The position numbers and the translations under genes were made by a program. Under the pieces are notes generated by a model, which saw nothing but the letters and a program-made list of their open reading frames with translations, had not been told where the DNA came from and searched no databases. DNA of 13,620 nt from Eubacterium sp. (GTDB taxonomy: Bacteria > Bacillota > Clostridia > Oscillospirales > Acutalibacteraceae): positions 1 through 13,620 of the forward strand of contig JAFYFO010000006.1 of NCBI GenBank assembly GCA_017543725.1, given 5' to 3'. Position 1 is the stretch's first letter. Every line of letters starts with the position of its first letter. Shown in pieces: positions 7,237 through 13,599 of the stretch.

Positions 7237-8103
7237 CTACTTGTTAATTATATCCGAAAGTCCGCGCATAATCGGCTCGGAAACTTCGGGTTTATTCATC
7301 GTGTATATATGTATGTTATTAACTCCGTTTGCCATCAAATCAATAATTTGCTCGGTTGCATAAACAACTCCCGCCTGCTTCATTGATTTTGCATCGTCGC
7401 CGAAACGCTCCATAATTCTGAAAAACTTTTTGGGAACGCTTGAATTTGAAAGTTCAATGCTTCTTTTAATCTGATTTGCGTTTGTTATCGGCATTATTCC
7501 TGCGATAATCGGAACATTTATCCCTGCGGCAAGGCATTTTTCCCTGAAATCAAGGAATTTTTCGTTATCAAAAAACATCTGGCTTGTTAAAAATTCAGCG
7601 CCGCATTCAACTTTGAATTTCAAACGCTCGATATCCTCTTTCTGATTTTTGCTTTCGGGATGAACTTCGGGATAGCAGGCGCCGCCTATGCAAAAATCGC
7701 CGATTTCCTTTATTTCGTTTATCAGTTCATAAGCATATCTGAAATACTGCTTATCGGGAAAAACAAAACTTTCGGGGATATCGCCCCTTAAAGCAAGTAT
7801 GTTTTCAATGCCGTTTTCACTGAGTTCGTTAACAACTTCATCAACCTTGTGTTTTGTTGAAGTGAGGCAGGTTAAATGGGAAAGCGGAGTTATTCCGCAA
7901 TCCTTTATCTCGTTTGCAATTTCGGTTGTGAAACCCGAGCGCGTTCCCGCCGCTCCGTATGTTACGCTCATAAAGGACGGCTCAGCCTTGCTCATCTTTC
8001 TGACAACTTCTTTTGTTTGCTCTATTTTATCCCACTGCTTCGGAGGAAAAACTTCAAACGAAACAGTGACCTGATTGTTCTTTAATATTTCGCTTATTTT
8101 CAT
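7237..8103 (-). CDS. metF: 5,10-methylenetetrahydrofolate reductase
   Basis: This FAD-dependent TIM-barrel enzyme reduces methylene-THF to methyl-THF, the methyl donor for MetH. The 288 residues fit the short bacterial form without a regulatory domain. Visible motifs are VSFEVFPPK with the likely catalytic E17, SVTYGAAGTRSG (46-57), HLTC (76-79), ALRGDIP with the FAD-interacting D108, CYPEVHPES (143-151) and FLTSQMFFD (171-179). It is the first gene of the six-gene - strand operon, with a near-perfect promoter about 26 nt upstream of the ATG. The ribosome site is modest (AGAGATGA). No MetV-like zinc protein is next to it, which argues against the acetogen-type MetFV complex. The electron donor (NADH or other) cannot be read from the sequence. 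Confidence 0.96.
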   Translation of the reverse strand: MKISEILKNNQVTVSFEVFPPKQWDKIEQTKEVVRKMSKAEPSFMSVTYGAAGTRSGFTTEIANEIKDCGITPLSHLTCLTSTKHKVDEVVNELSENGIENILALRGDIPESFVFPDKQYFRYAYELINEIKEIGDFCIGGACYPEVHPESKNQKEDIERLKFKVECGAEFLTSQMFFDNEKFLDFREKCLAAGINVPIIAGIMPITNANQIKRSIELSNSSVPKKFFRIMERFGDDAKSMKQAGVVYATEQIIDLMANGVNNIHIYTMNKPEVSEPIMRGLSDIINK

Positions 8104-8135
8104 TCAATCATCTCTTTGTTAAATATTAAATAAGT

Positions 8136-8164
8136 ATTATAATTTCTTGATTTTGCTTTGTCAA
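8136..8164 (-). promoter_or_regulatory. Consensus sigma-A promoter of the metF operon
   Basis: Read on the - strand, TTGACA (8159-8164) and TATAAT (8136-8141) are both perfect consensus hexamers separated by exactly 17 nt. Transcription should start near 8129, leaving a leader of only about 26 nt before metF. This rules out an S-box, T-box or cobalamin riboswitch here. Control would have to be by a repressor or activator such as the operon's own Rrf2 protein. The region between the -10 and the start codon is very AT-rich. Confidence 0.9.
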
Positions 8165-8171
8165 CCTCGCG

Positions 8172-9542
8172 TTATCCGATAATAACGGTTATTATTGAAT
8201 TTTCGGGGCAGTTTACTGTTTTTTTGAATTCTCCGCAATATGTTTCACTGAGTTTTGTTTGCTGATTTGATTCAATAACTCTCATATCGCTGAAATTGCC
8301 TTCGATTTCAACTTCTCTGCTATCGCCTTCGTTAACGATAACCAAAACGGTTTCTTTTTCCGGAGTTTCAAAAGCGGATATGTTGAAATCGTTGCTTTCT
8401 TCCGTCGGTCTGAGCCCCAAATCAAGAACAGACGAACCAACGGGAACATATTTTGAAAAATGCGCAAGAGCATAGTATCTTTCATTGATATACCATTTTG
8501 AAAAATCGGGCGAGGCGCTCATTAAAGCGTCGCTGTAATCAAAGCCGTCTTCCTTTATTGCAATTCCGTTAACGGCAACCCAGGAAGTCCAACTTTCGCT
8601 CCTTGTGAAATTCATATCCTGCGAAATGATTCTTGCCGTTATAAGCGCGCCTTTGAAATTCTTTGTGTGGCTCTTATTCGGCAGTTCGCACCATTCGCTC
8701 ATATCAAAGCGGATATCGGAATTCGGTTTTGCGATTTTCTCGCTGAATTCATATCTGACCTCGGGGGTGTTATCACTGTGGTAGGAATGAAAGGCAAAAA
8801 CACCGAGGGTCTGCATTATTTTTTCATCTTTCAGCATTGCTTCAAGATAGTCATAGGTTTTGCCGAGATATTCTCCGCTTTCGGGCGCATAGAGTTTAAC
8901 AGGAAGTTTTCTTCTGATAATTTCCTCTGCAAAAAGGTGCAGAATTTCAACAACTTCCTCGGTTTCATAGTGGCAGCCCTCCTGCCAGACATATGAGCCT
9001 CCCCATTTCCACTGGGGCTCGTTAATCGGGCTGATATAGTTAACGGGAAAACCTTCGTTTAAAAAATGCTCTGTTACATCAAGAAAATAATCAACGAATT
9101 CCTTATATTTTGATTTCGGGATATTGCAGGTGTGATAAAGCAGACTGCCCGAAGCCTGACCCGTTGAAGTCTGGGAATAATGGGGTGAGTTTGCAAAGAG
9201 AACAAGGGTGTCTATATTCCCCAAATCAAGGCATTTTTTCATCATTTCAACCGCGGTTTTATCCCTTGAAAAATCCCAGGAAGTTTCTTCTTTCTCCCTG
9301 TCAAACAGCATAAAACTTTCCGTTCTTCTCCACGGGTCTTTAACCCTGAAATTTTCGGGGTCGAATCCTGCGCCGACATTATAGCGATAAATATTCAGTT
9401 TTAGTCCGCCGTCGCCGTAGAGCAGATTTGCAATTTCGTTTTGAGTTTTTTCATCAGCGCAATACTGGCTCCACCAGCAAGATGAAGTTCCCCAGCCTTT
9501 AACGGTTTGAAGGCGCTTTGCCTGCGAAGGATTAATTCTCAT
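8172..9542 (-). CDS. GH30-family glycoside hydrolase (beta-1,6-galactanase-like), no signal peptide
   Basis: This 456-residue protein is a (beta/alpha)8 barrel with a C-terminal beta-sandwich, as in family GH30. It opens with GWGTSSCWWS (17-25), typical of this clan-A family. It has FANSPHYSQ (117-124), then INEPQWKWG (173-181) with the acid/base E175, and MSEWCE (281-286) with the likely nucleophile E283. The NEPQW form and the GWGTS start resemble the endo-beta-1,6-galactanase-like members more than glucosylceramidases, but the substrate is not certain. There is no signal peptide or anchor, so it likely acts in the cytoplasm on imported oligosaccharides. GGGG lies 7 nt before the ATG. It is divergent from the HAD phosphatase with an 84-bp shared promoter region, and its stop lies just upstream of the metF promoter. 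Confidence 0.87.
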   Translation of the reverse strand: MRINPSQAKRLQTVKGWGTSSCWWSQYCADEKTQNEIANLLYGDGGLKLNIYRYNVGAGFDPENFRVKDPWRRTESFMLFDREKEETSWDFSRDKTAVEMMKKCLDLGNIDTLVLFANSPHYSQTSTGQASGSLLYHTCNIPKSKYKEFVDYFLDVTEHFLNEGFPVNYISPINEPQWKWGGSYVWQEGCHYETEEVVEILHLFAEEIIRRKLPVKLYAPESGEYLGKTYDYLEAMLKDEKIMQTLGVFAFHSYHSDNTPEVRYEFSEKIAKPNSDIRFDMSEWCELPNKSHTKNFKGALITARIISQDMNFTRSESWTSWVAVNGIAIKEDGFDYSDALMSASPDFSKWYINERYYALAHFSKYVPVGSSVLDLGLRPTEESNDFNISAFETPEKETVLVIVNEGDSREVEIEGNFSDMRVIESNQQTKLSETYCGEFKKTVNCPENSIITVIIG

Positions 9543-9561
9543 AATTCTTCCCCTTTTATTC

Positions 9562-9590
9562 TTTACTTTTTTTCTATATTAGTATAAAAT
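9562..9590 (+). promoter_or_regulatory. Probable promoter of the HAD phosphatase gene
   Basis: TTTACT (9562-9567) and TAAAAT (9585-9590) are 17 nt apart on the + strand, each close to consensus. The hexamers overlap the oppositely facing GH30 promoter, so the two genes may be expressed in competition. A second TATAAT at 9593-9598 has no good -35 partner. This is a weaker call than the opposing promoter. Confidence 0.5.
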
Positions 9591-9609
9591 TATATAATAG
9601 CAAAGTCAA
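9581..9609 (-). promoter_or_regulatory. Sigma-A promoter of the GH30 gene
   Basis: On the - strand TTGACT (9604-9609) and TATACT (9581-9586) are separated by 17 nt, each one mismatch from consensus. The predicted start is about 30 nt upstream of the GH30 ATG. It overlaps the + strand promoter of the HAD phosphatase. Confidence 0.8.
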
Positions 9610-9626
9610 TAAAAGCGGAGGAAAAA

Positions 9627-10457
9627 ATGAATTTTAATAATATAAAACTTGCTGCAATAGACCTCGACGGAACTCTGCTCAGCGACGGAAAATCGCTTTG
9701 CGAGGGCGCTGAGAAAGTTTTAAAAGACGCAAAAGAAAGAGGGATAAATATTGTTCCGATAACCGGCAGACCGTTTTACGGGATACCCGATTGCGTTAAA
9801 GAACTCGGCATAGTTGATTACTATATAACCTCAAACGGCGCTCAGATAATTGATTCAAAGAGCGAAAAAAGCATTTATTCAAACGCCCTTTCAAACGAAA
9901 AAACGATTGAAATTATGAAAATTCTGCGCTCCTTTAAGGTTTTGTTTGAGCCGTTTTGCGACGGAGTCGGCTACACGGAAAAGCATATTTATGATTTTTA
10001 TATGAGCAGGTTTAAGGGAACGCCGCTTGAAGAATACTTCACCGCCTCAAGGAAAATCTGCCCGGGATACGATGAAATATTTGAGGATAAATCAAAGGAA
10101 GCGGATGAATTTTTCGTTACCTGCCCCGATGAAAAAACAAGAAAGAATCTAATCAGCGAAGTTGAAAAAATCGGCGGCGTTCAGTTTTGCACCCACCGCG
10201 ACCGTTTTCTTGAAATAAGCGAAAAAGGGGCGGATAAGGGCGAGGCGCTGAGATTTATCTGCCGCCTCACAAAAACGGATATTTCCCAAACAATCGCTTT
10301 CGGCGACGGCGAAAACGATATACTTCTTCTTGAGGCGGCAGGAATAGGCGTTGCAATGCAAAACGCCGAGCCTCCCCTTTTGAAGCACGCCGATATTATC
10401 GCAAAAACGAATAATCAAAACGGCGTTTGCGAAATACTTAAAAAATGCTCTGCCTGA
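9627..10457 (+). CDS. Cof-type HAD-IIB family phosphatase
   Basis: This 276-residue cytosolic phosphatase belongs to the Cof/YbiV/YidA group, which dephosphorylates sugar phosphates and other small phosphoesters. Motif I is AAIDLDGTLLS, with nucleophile D12 and general acid D14. Motif II is PITGRP, with T46. Motif III is the lysine of ADKGEAL (K204). Motif IV is FGDGENDILL, with the Mg-binding D227 and D231. The C2B cap spans about residues 85-190. The substrate cannot be told from the sequence; a role with the sugars released by the divergent GH30 enzyme is only a guess. GGAGG lies 5 nt before the ATG. Its last codons and stop form part of the terminator hairpin. Confidence 0.94.
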   Translation: MNFNNIKLAAIDLDGTLLSDGKSLCEGAEKVLKDAKERGINIVPITGRPFYGIPDCVKELGIVDYYITSNGAQIIDSKSEKSIYSNALSNEKTIEIMKILRSFKVLFEPFCDGVGYTEKHIYDFYMSRFKGTPLEEYFTASRKICPGYDEIFEDKSKEADEFFVTCPDEKTRKNLISEVEKIGGVQFCTHRDRFLEISEKGADKGEALRFICRLTKTDISQTIAFGDGENDILLLEAAGIGVAMQNAEPPLLKHADIIAKTNNQNGVCEILKKCSA

Positions 10458-10472
10458 TGCAGAGCATTTTTT
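10440..10472 (+). terminator. Intrinsic terminator overlapping the HAD gene's 3' end
   Basis: A perfect 14-bp inverted repeat (10440-10453 with 10459-10472) built on ATGCTCTGC / GCAGAGCAT is flanked by an A-run and a six-T tail. The TGA stop (10455-10457) lies in the 5-nt loop region, so the left arm encodes the last residues of the protein. The A/T symmetry means it could also work on the - strand, for the convergent DUF2238-like gene. Confidence 0.9.
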
Positions 10473-10528
10473 AAGTTGCGAGTTTCGCGCCTCGCGTTGA
10501 CGGCGGTCAGGTGCTGCGCACGGAAATA

Positions 10529-11209
10529 TTATTTCTTCTTTTTGCGATAGATTATCATAAAAATCATTCCGATTATTCCGCCGATTGTGTTCATCATCAT
10601 ATCGGTCATTGTGTCGAACAAGCCGAGATAGCCGTATTCGTTATGATATTTTGAAAGGTCAAACATCGCGGTTTCTTCGCCCGCTTTTGCAAGTTGAAGA
10701 TTTGTTCCGTGAAGGGAATCCATTAAAAATTCATAAAATTCCCAGCCGACAGCAACCGTCAGGGCAAACATTATGCTGAACATTGCCGCAAGCGTTACGG
10801 CGCAGGGACCTTTTTTCCTTTGAATAATAACCGCGAAATCATATCCGAAAACGGCGCAGGCAAGCCCCGACATAATATGCATAAATTCATCAAACCACAT
10901 ATATTTATCAAAAAATCCGAGATACGAGCCAAAAACTATGCCGATAAAGATTATTGCATTGAGCATCGTCTGGCTGATTGGGGGAACTTCCTCAATAAAA
11001 CTTGAGTTGCCGAGAATCTGAAACAAATCCCAGAGATGAGTGAAAATCCAGCAGAAAATGCTCTCCCATCCCATAACAATATTTGCTCTGCCGCCCTTGA
11101 TGAAGGAATAAGCGGCGCAGACAAGCATTGCAATTCTGACTATTATCCAGAAAACCAACTGAACTTTGGGTATCTGATTTATCGGGTCTTTCTTAATTTT
11201 ATATGCCAT
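10529..11209 (-). CDS. DUF2238/YjdF-like multi-pass membrane protein
   Basis: This 226-residue integral membrane protein has about six hydrophobic segments (about 17-37, 46-66, 82-100, 110-130, 137-156, 207-222) and a basic C-terminal tail, YRKKKK. Polar residues within or next to the membrane form a pattern like the uncharacterised DUF2238/YjdF family: DK plus FDEFMH (about 101-111, with D107, E108, H111), WEFYEF (156-161) and LFDTMTDM (197-204). The pattern hints at metal or polar-substrate binding, but no function is known and none is claimed. The ATG at 11209 follows AAAGGTG at a good distance. A GTG at 11239 would add ten residues (MIPKKVKGVF) with no clear ribosome site, so it was not chosen. 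The gene is monocistronic, convergent with the HAD gene and divergent from the acyl-CoA synthetase gene. Confidence 0.8.
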   Translation of the reverse strand: MAYKIKKDPINQIPKVQLVFWIIVRIAMLVCAAYSFIKGGRANIVMGWESIFCWIFTHLWDLFQILGNSSFIEEVPPISQTMLNAIIFIGIVFGSYLGFFDKYMWFDEFMHIMSGLACAVFGYDFAVIIQRKKGPCAVTLAAMFSIMFALTVAVGWEFYEFLMDSLHGTNLQLAKAGEETAMFDLSKYHNEYGYLGLFDTMTDMMMNTIGGIIGMIFMIIYRKKKK

Positions 11210-11275
11210 AAAAACACCTTTAACTTTCTTTGGTATCACATTTTGCCCGCTTTTTGCAAAGCCTTAACTTTATAT

Positions 11276-11303
11276 ATATTACCACATTAAAGCGATAAAT
11301 CAA
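11276..11303 (-). promoter_or_regulatory. Probable promoter of the DUF2238-like gene
   Basis: On the - strand TTGATT (11298-11303) and TAATAT (11276-11281) are 16 nt apart, with a TGG directly before the -10 that serves as an extended -10 element. The start would give a leader of about 60 nt. The 217-bp gap that contains it and the opposing + strand promoter shows no other feature. Confidence 0.6.
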
Positions 11304-11364
11304 GTTATTGGAGGAATTTTAGTTAAATAATTGTAAAATAATTATAAATTTGTTAGACGGTTGT

Positions 11365-11393
11365 TTGTTTTTTGCGCAAGTATCAAGTATAAT
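11365..11393 (+). promoter_or_regulatory. Sigma-A promoter of the acyl-CoA synthetase gene
   Basis: TTGTTT (11365-11370) and a perfect TATAAT (11388-11393) are 17 nt apart. The expected start near 11400 gives a leader of about 27 nt to the ATG at 11427. Because transcription starts after 11361, a protein start at 11361 is not possible from this promoter. Confidence 0.8.
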
Positions 11394-11426
11394 ATGACGG
11401 ATGTGAAATCACAGGAGGTATCTTTT

Positions 11427-13166
11427 ATGAATAAACCAAATGCTCCGTGGCTCAAGTTTTACGGGGACGCCATTCCCGAAACAATCGAATATCCCCAGGG
11501 CTCAATGTATGAAGCGGTTAAGTTTGCATATGAAACCCATATCTATGAAAACGGATACAAACCCGCATATGAGTTCCAGGGAAAAGCAACTTCTTATCCT
11601 GAGTTTTTCAGAAAGATAGACAGCGTTGCAAAATCGTTCAAGGCAATAGGAATTGAAAAGGGCGATATGGTTACAATCTGTATGCCAAACGCTCCCCAGG
11701 GTATAGACGCTTTTTATGCTCTCAACAGAATCGGAGCCGTTCCCGCAATGATTCATCCCCTTTCGGCAGAGGGCGAAATATCCTTTTATGTCAGCCATAC
11801 CGAAAGTAAGGCAGTTCTTGTTCTTGATATGTTTTATGAAAAGGTTCTTGAAGCGCTTAAAAGCGTTTCCCATCCTGTTAAGGTTATCGTTGCAAGAATC
11901 AAGGATGAACTTCCCTTCCCTCTTAATATGCTCTATCCTTTAACAGTTAAAGATAAACCCGCTCCGCTTCCGAAAGACAATAAAAATGTTATTTCGTGGG
12001 CAGATTTCATCAAGGGCGGAAAAACCGTTGAAAAACTCCCCGATGATTTTCCGGATAAAGACGACACTGCGGTTATTCTTTTCAGCGGCGGAACAACGGG
12101 AACATCAAAAGGTATTGAACTGACAAACCTCAATATGAACGCTCTCGGATATCAGGTTTCACAATCCGCATGCTTCTCAATGCACGATTTGAAAATGTTT
12201 TCCGTTATGCCGCTCTTCCACGGTTTCGGTCTCGGAGTCGGAATACACACCGCTCTTGTTTGCGCCGCAACCTGCATACTTATTCCTCAGTTCACAATCA
12301 AAACATACGCAAGGGATGTTTTGAAATATAAGCCAAATGTTATCGTCGGCGTTCCGACCCTTTATGAAGCGCTTCTTCGCTGCGAGGGATTCGAAGGCGC
12401 AGACCTTTCCTTCCTCAAGGGCGTTTTCTGCGGCGGCGATTCGCTTTCCGTTGAACTTAAAAAGAAGGTTGACGCCTTCCTTAAAGACCACAACGCACCC
12501 GTTCAGATTCGTGAGGGCTACGGAACAACCGAATGTGTTACCGCTTCCTGCCTCACTCCCTATGATTACTTCCGCGAGGGAAGCATTGGAATTCCTTTCC
12601 CCGATGTTTTCTATCAGATTGTTGACCCGCAGACAGACACGGAAGTTCCCTACGGAACAGAGGGCGAAATCTGCATTTGCGGTCCAACCGTTATGAAGGG
12701 TTATCTCAAAAACAAGGCTGAAACCGCTTCAACGCTGAGAGTTCACGAAGACGGAAACATCTGCCTCCACACGGGCGACCTCGGAACAATGGACGAAGAC
12801 GGCTTTATCTACTACAAGCAAAGACTTAAAAGACTTATCATTGTTTCCGGCGTTAATGTTTATCCCTCACAGGTTGAAAACACTATCGACGCTCATCCCG
12901 ATGTTCTTCTTTCCTGCGCTATCGGAATTCCCGACCCGTATAAAATGCACAAGGTTAAGGCTTTCGTTGTTCTTCGTCCGGGCGTTGAACCGAGCGATAA
13001 GATTAAGGAAGAAATTCTTGAGCACTGCAAAAAGAACATTTCAAAATACGCAATGCCGAGAGAAATTGAATTCAGAACAGAACTTCCCAAAACCCTCGTC
13101 GGCAAGGTTGCATACAGAAAACTTGAAGAAGAGGAAGAGGCAAAACTCAAAGCAAACGAACAATAA
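11427..13166 (+). CDS. AMP-dependent acyl-CoA synthetase (fatty acid-CoA ligase-like)
   Basis: This 579-residue ANL-superfamily enzyme activates a carboxylic acid, probably a fatty acid, to acyl-AMP and then acyl-CoA. The phosphate-binding loop SGGTTGTSKG lies at 220-229 and the adenine motif GYGTTE at 364-369. TGDLG with ribose-binding D451 follows at 449-453, then the hinge region around KQRLKR (464-469). The A8 region is VSGVNVYPSQVE. The C-terminal catalytic lysine is K560 in LPKTLVGKVAYRK. All core motifs are intact and length is normal. The ATG at 11427 is chosen because a perfect AGGAGGT lies 7 nt before it; an upstream in-frame start at 11361 precedes the predicted transcription start. 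Substrate chain length cannot be told, and O-succinylbenzoate-CoA-ligase-like or other acyl-acid activity is possible. No beta-oxidation genes are next to it. The gene is monocistronic. Confidence 0.93.
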   Translation: MNKPNAPWLKFYGDAIPETIEYPQGSMYEAVKFAYETHIYENGYKPAYEFQGKATSYPEFFRKIDSVAKSFKAIGIEKGDMVTICMPNAPQGIDAFYALNRIGAVPAMIHPLSAEGEISFYVSHTESKAVLVLDMFYEKVLEALKSVSHPVKVIVARIKDELPFPLNMLYPLTVKDKPAPLPKDNKNVISWADFIKGGKTVEKLPDDFPDKDDTAVILFSGGTTGTSKGIELTNLNMNALGYQVSQSACFSMHDLKMFSVMPLFHGFGLGVGIHTALVCAATCILIPQFTIKTYARDVLKYKPNVIVGVPTLYEALLRCEGFEGADLSFLKGVFCGGDSLSVELKKKVDAFLKDHNAPVQIREGYGTTECVTASCLTPYDYFREGSIGIPFPDVFYQIVDPQTDTEVPYGTEGEICICGPTVMKGYLKNKAETASTLRVHEDGNICLHTGDLGTMDEDGFIYYKQRLKRLIIVSGVNVYPSQVENTIDAHPDVLLSCAIGIPDPYKMHKVKAFVVLRPGVEPSDKIKEEILEHCKKNISKYAMPREIEFRTELPKTLVGKVAYRKLEEEEEAKLKANEQ

Positions 13167-13172
13167 ATATTT

Positions 13173-13202
13173 AAAGGGGCTGCTTTTGCAGTTCCTTTTT
13201 TT
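13173..13202 (+). terminator. Intrinsic terminator of the acyl-CoA synthetase gene
   Basis: An 11-bp stem AAAGGGGCTGC / GCAGTTCCTTT, with two G-U wobble pairs and the loop TTTT, is followed by further Ts to 13202. It starts 6 nt after the stop codon. Confidence 0.85.
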
Positions 13203-13215
13203 GCCCAAAGGCATA

Positions 13216-13244
13216 TTGAATTATAAACGCGGTTTTGATATAAT
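13216..13244 (+). promoter_or_regulatory. Strong sigma-A promoter of the 54-codon gene
   Basis: TTGAAT (13216-13221) and a perfect TATAAT (13239-13244) are separated by 17 nt, with TGA just before the -10 (extended -10). The start near 13251 gives a leader of about 32 nt to the ATG at 13283. This shows the small downstream gene is its own transcription unit. Confidence 0.85.
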
Positions 13245-13282
13245 AATTGTGTTGATTCAATCAAACCCGAAAGGAGCAAACT

Positions 13283-13447
13283 ATGGAAAAGCAGACTATC
13301 AATATCAAAATAACAACACAGGGCGAAAAATGCGAAATGTCAACAAAGGAAATTGAAAACTGGTACAAAGAAAATATTTCCTCGCTTTTCAATTCCGAAT
13401 ACGGAACGCCGGAGATTGAAGTTTCAGTTGAAAGAGAAGCCCTTTAA
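13283..13447 (+). CDS. Small acidic protein of unknown function (54 residues)
   Basis: The frame encodes MEKQTINIKITTQGEKCEMS and on to a VEREAL end: a short beta-like start, a helix with STKEIENWYKENISSLF (about 20-36), and a beta-like TPEIEVSVE stretch (about 42-50). It is soluble and acidic, has one cysteine (C17), and shows no signal peptide, membrane segment or helix-turn-helix. AAGGAG lies 6 nt before the ATG, and a near-consensus promoter with an extended -10 stands upstream, so it is very likely a real gene despite its size. I do not recognise the family. It could be a small regulator or a stress protein, but nothing in the sequence proves either. Confidence 0.75.
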   Translation: MEKQTINIKITTQGEKCEMSTKEIENWYKENISSLFNSEYGTPEIEVSVEREAL

Positions 13448-13477
13448 ACCGCCCTGCAAAACGCTTTTAAAACATAA

Positions 13478-13502
13478 ACCCGCCCTGAAAATCAGAGTGG
13501 GT
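13478..13502. terminator. Hairpin, possible - strand terminator
   Basis: ACCCGCCCTGA / TCAGAGTGGGT forms an 11-position stem with one G-U pair and one mismatch around the loop AAA. On the - strand it is followed by TTATGTTTT, which suits a terminator for a convergent gene to the right of the window. On the + strand it follows the small gene's stop by 30 nt but lacks a T-run. Confidence 0.45.
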
Positions 13503-13531
13503 CAGACTGTAGACAAAGGGCATAACCGCGC

Positions 13532-13599
13532 AAGTGTTTTTTAATACACATTTTTGTAGGGAGCGGCGACCTCGACGCTCCGCGTGTGAAACACCCTTT
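13532..13599. repeat. GC-rich palindromic intergenic element with short inverted ends, MITE-like
   Basis: The core is GGAGCGGCGA (13560-13569) facing TCGACGCTCC (13572-13581), a 10-bp inverted repeat with one mismatch. The core is flanked by imperfect inverted ends, AAGTGTTT on the left and AAACACCCTT on the right. The TTTTTGTAGGGAGCGGCGACC run looks like a family of dispersed GC-hairpin repeats common between genes in Clostridia. Whether it is a true repeat here needs a whole-genome count. The 173-bp end of the window contains no convincing gene. Confidence 0.4.

Noticed and set aside
8104..8135. Riboswitch (S-box, T-box or cobalamin) before metF
   Set aside because: The consensus promoter leaves a leader of only about 26 nt, too short for any known methionine or cobalamin riboswitch.
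10473..10528. GCGAG / CTCGC inverted repeat between the HAD and DUF2238-like genes
   Set aside because: The 5-bp arms with an 8-nt loop and no T-run are too weak to call a terminator or repeat.
11210..11239. GTG start of the DUF2238-like protein at 11239
   Set aside because: No ribosome site precedes it, and AAAGGTG is well placed for the ATG at 11209.
11361..11426. Acyl-CoA synthetase start at 11361
   Set aside because: The promoter hexamers lie at 11365-11393, so the transcript would begin after this codon; a perfect AGGAGGT precedes the ATG at 11427.
12841..13356. + strand ORF of 171 codons overlapping the acyl-CoA synthetase and the small gene
   Set aside because: It is out of frame with a gene holding all family motifs, crosses a terminator and a promoter, and has a low-complexity basic composition.
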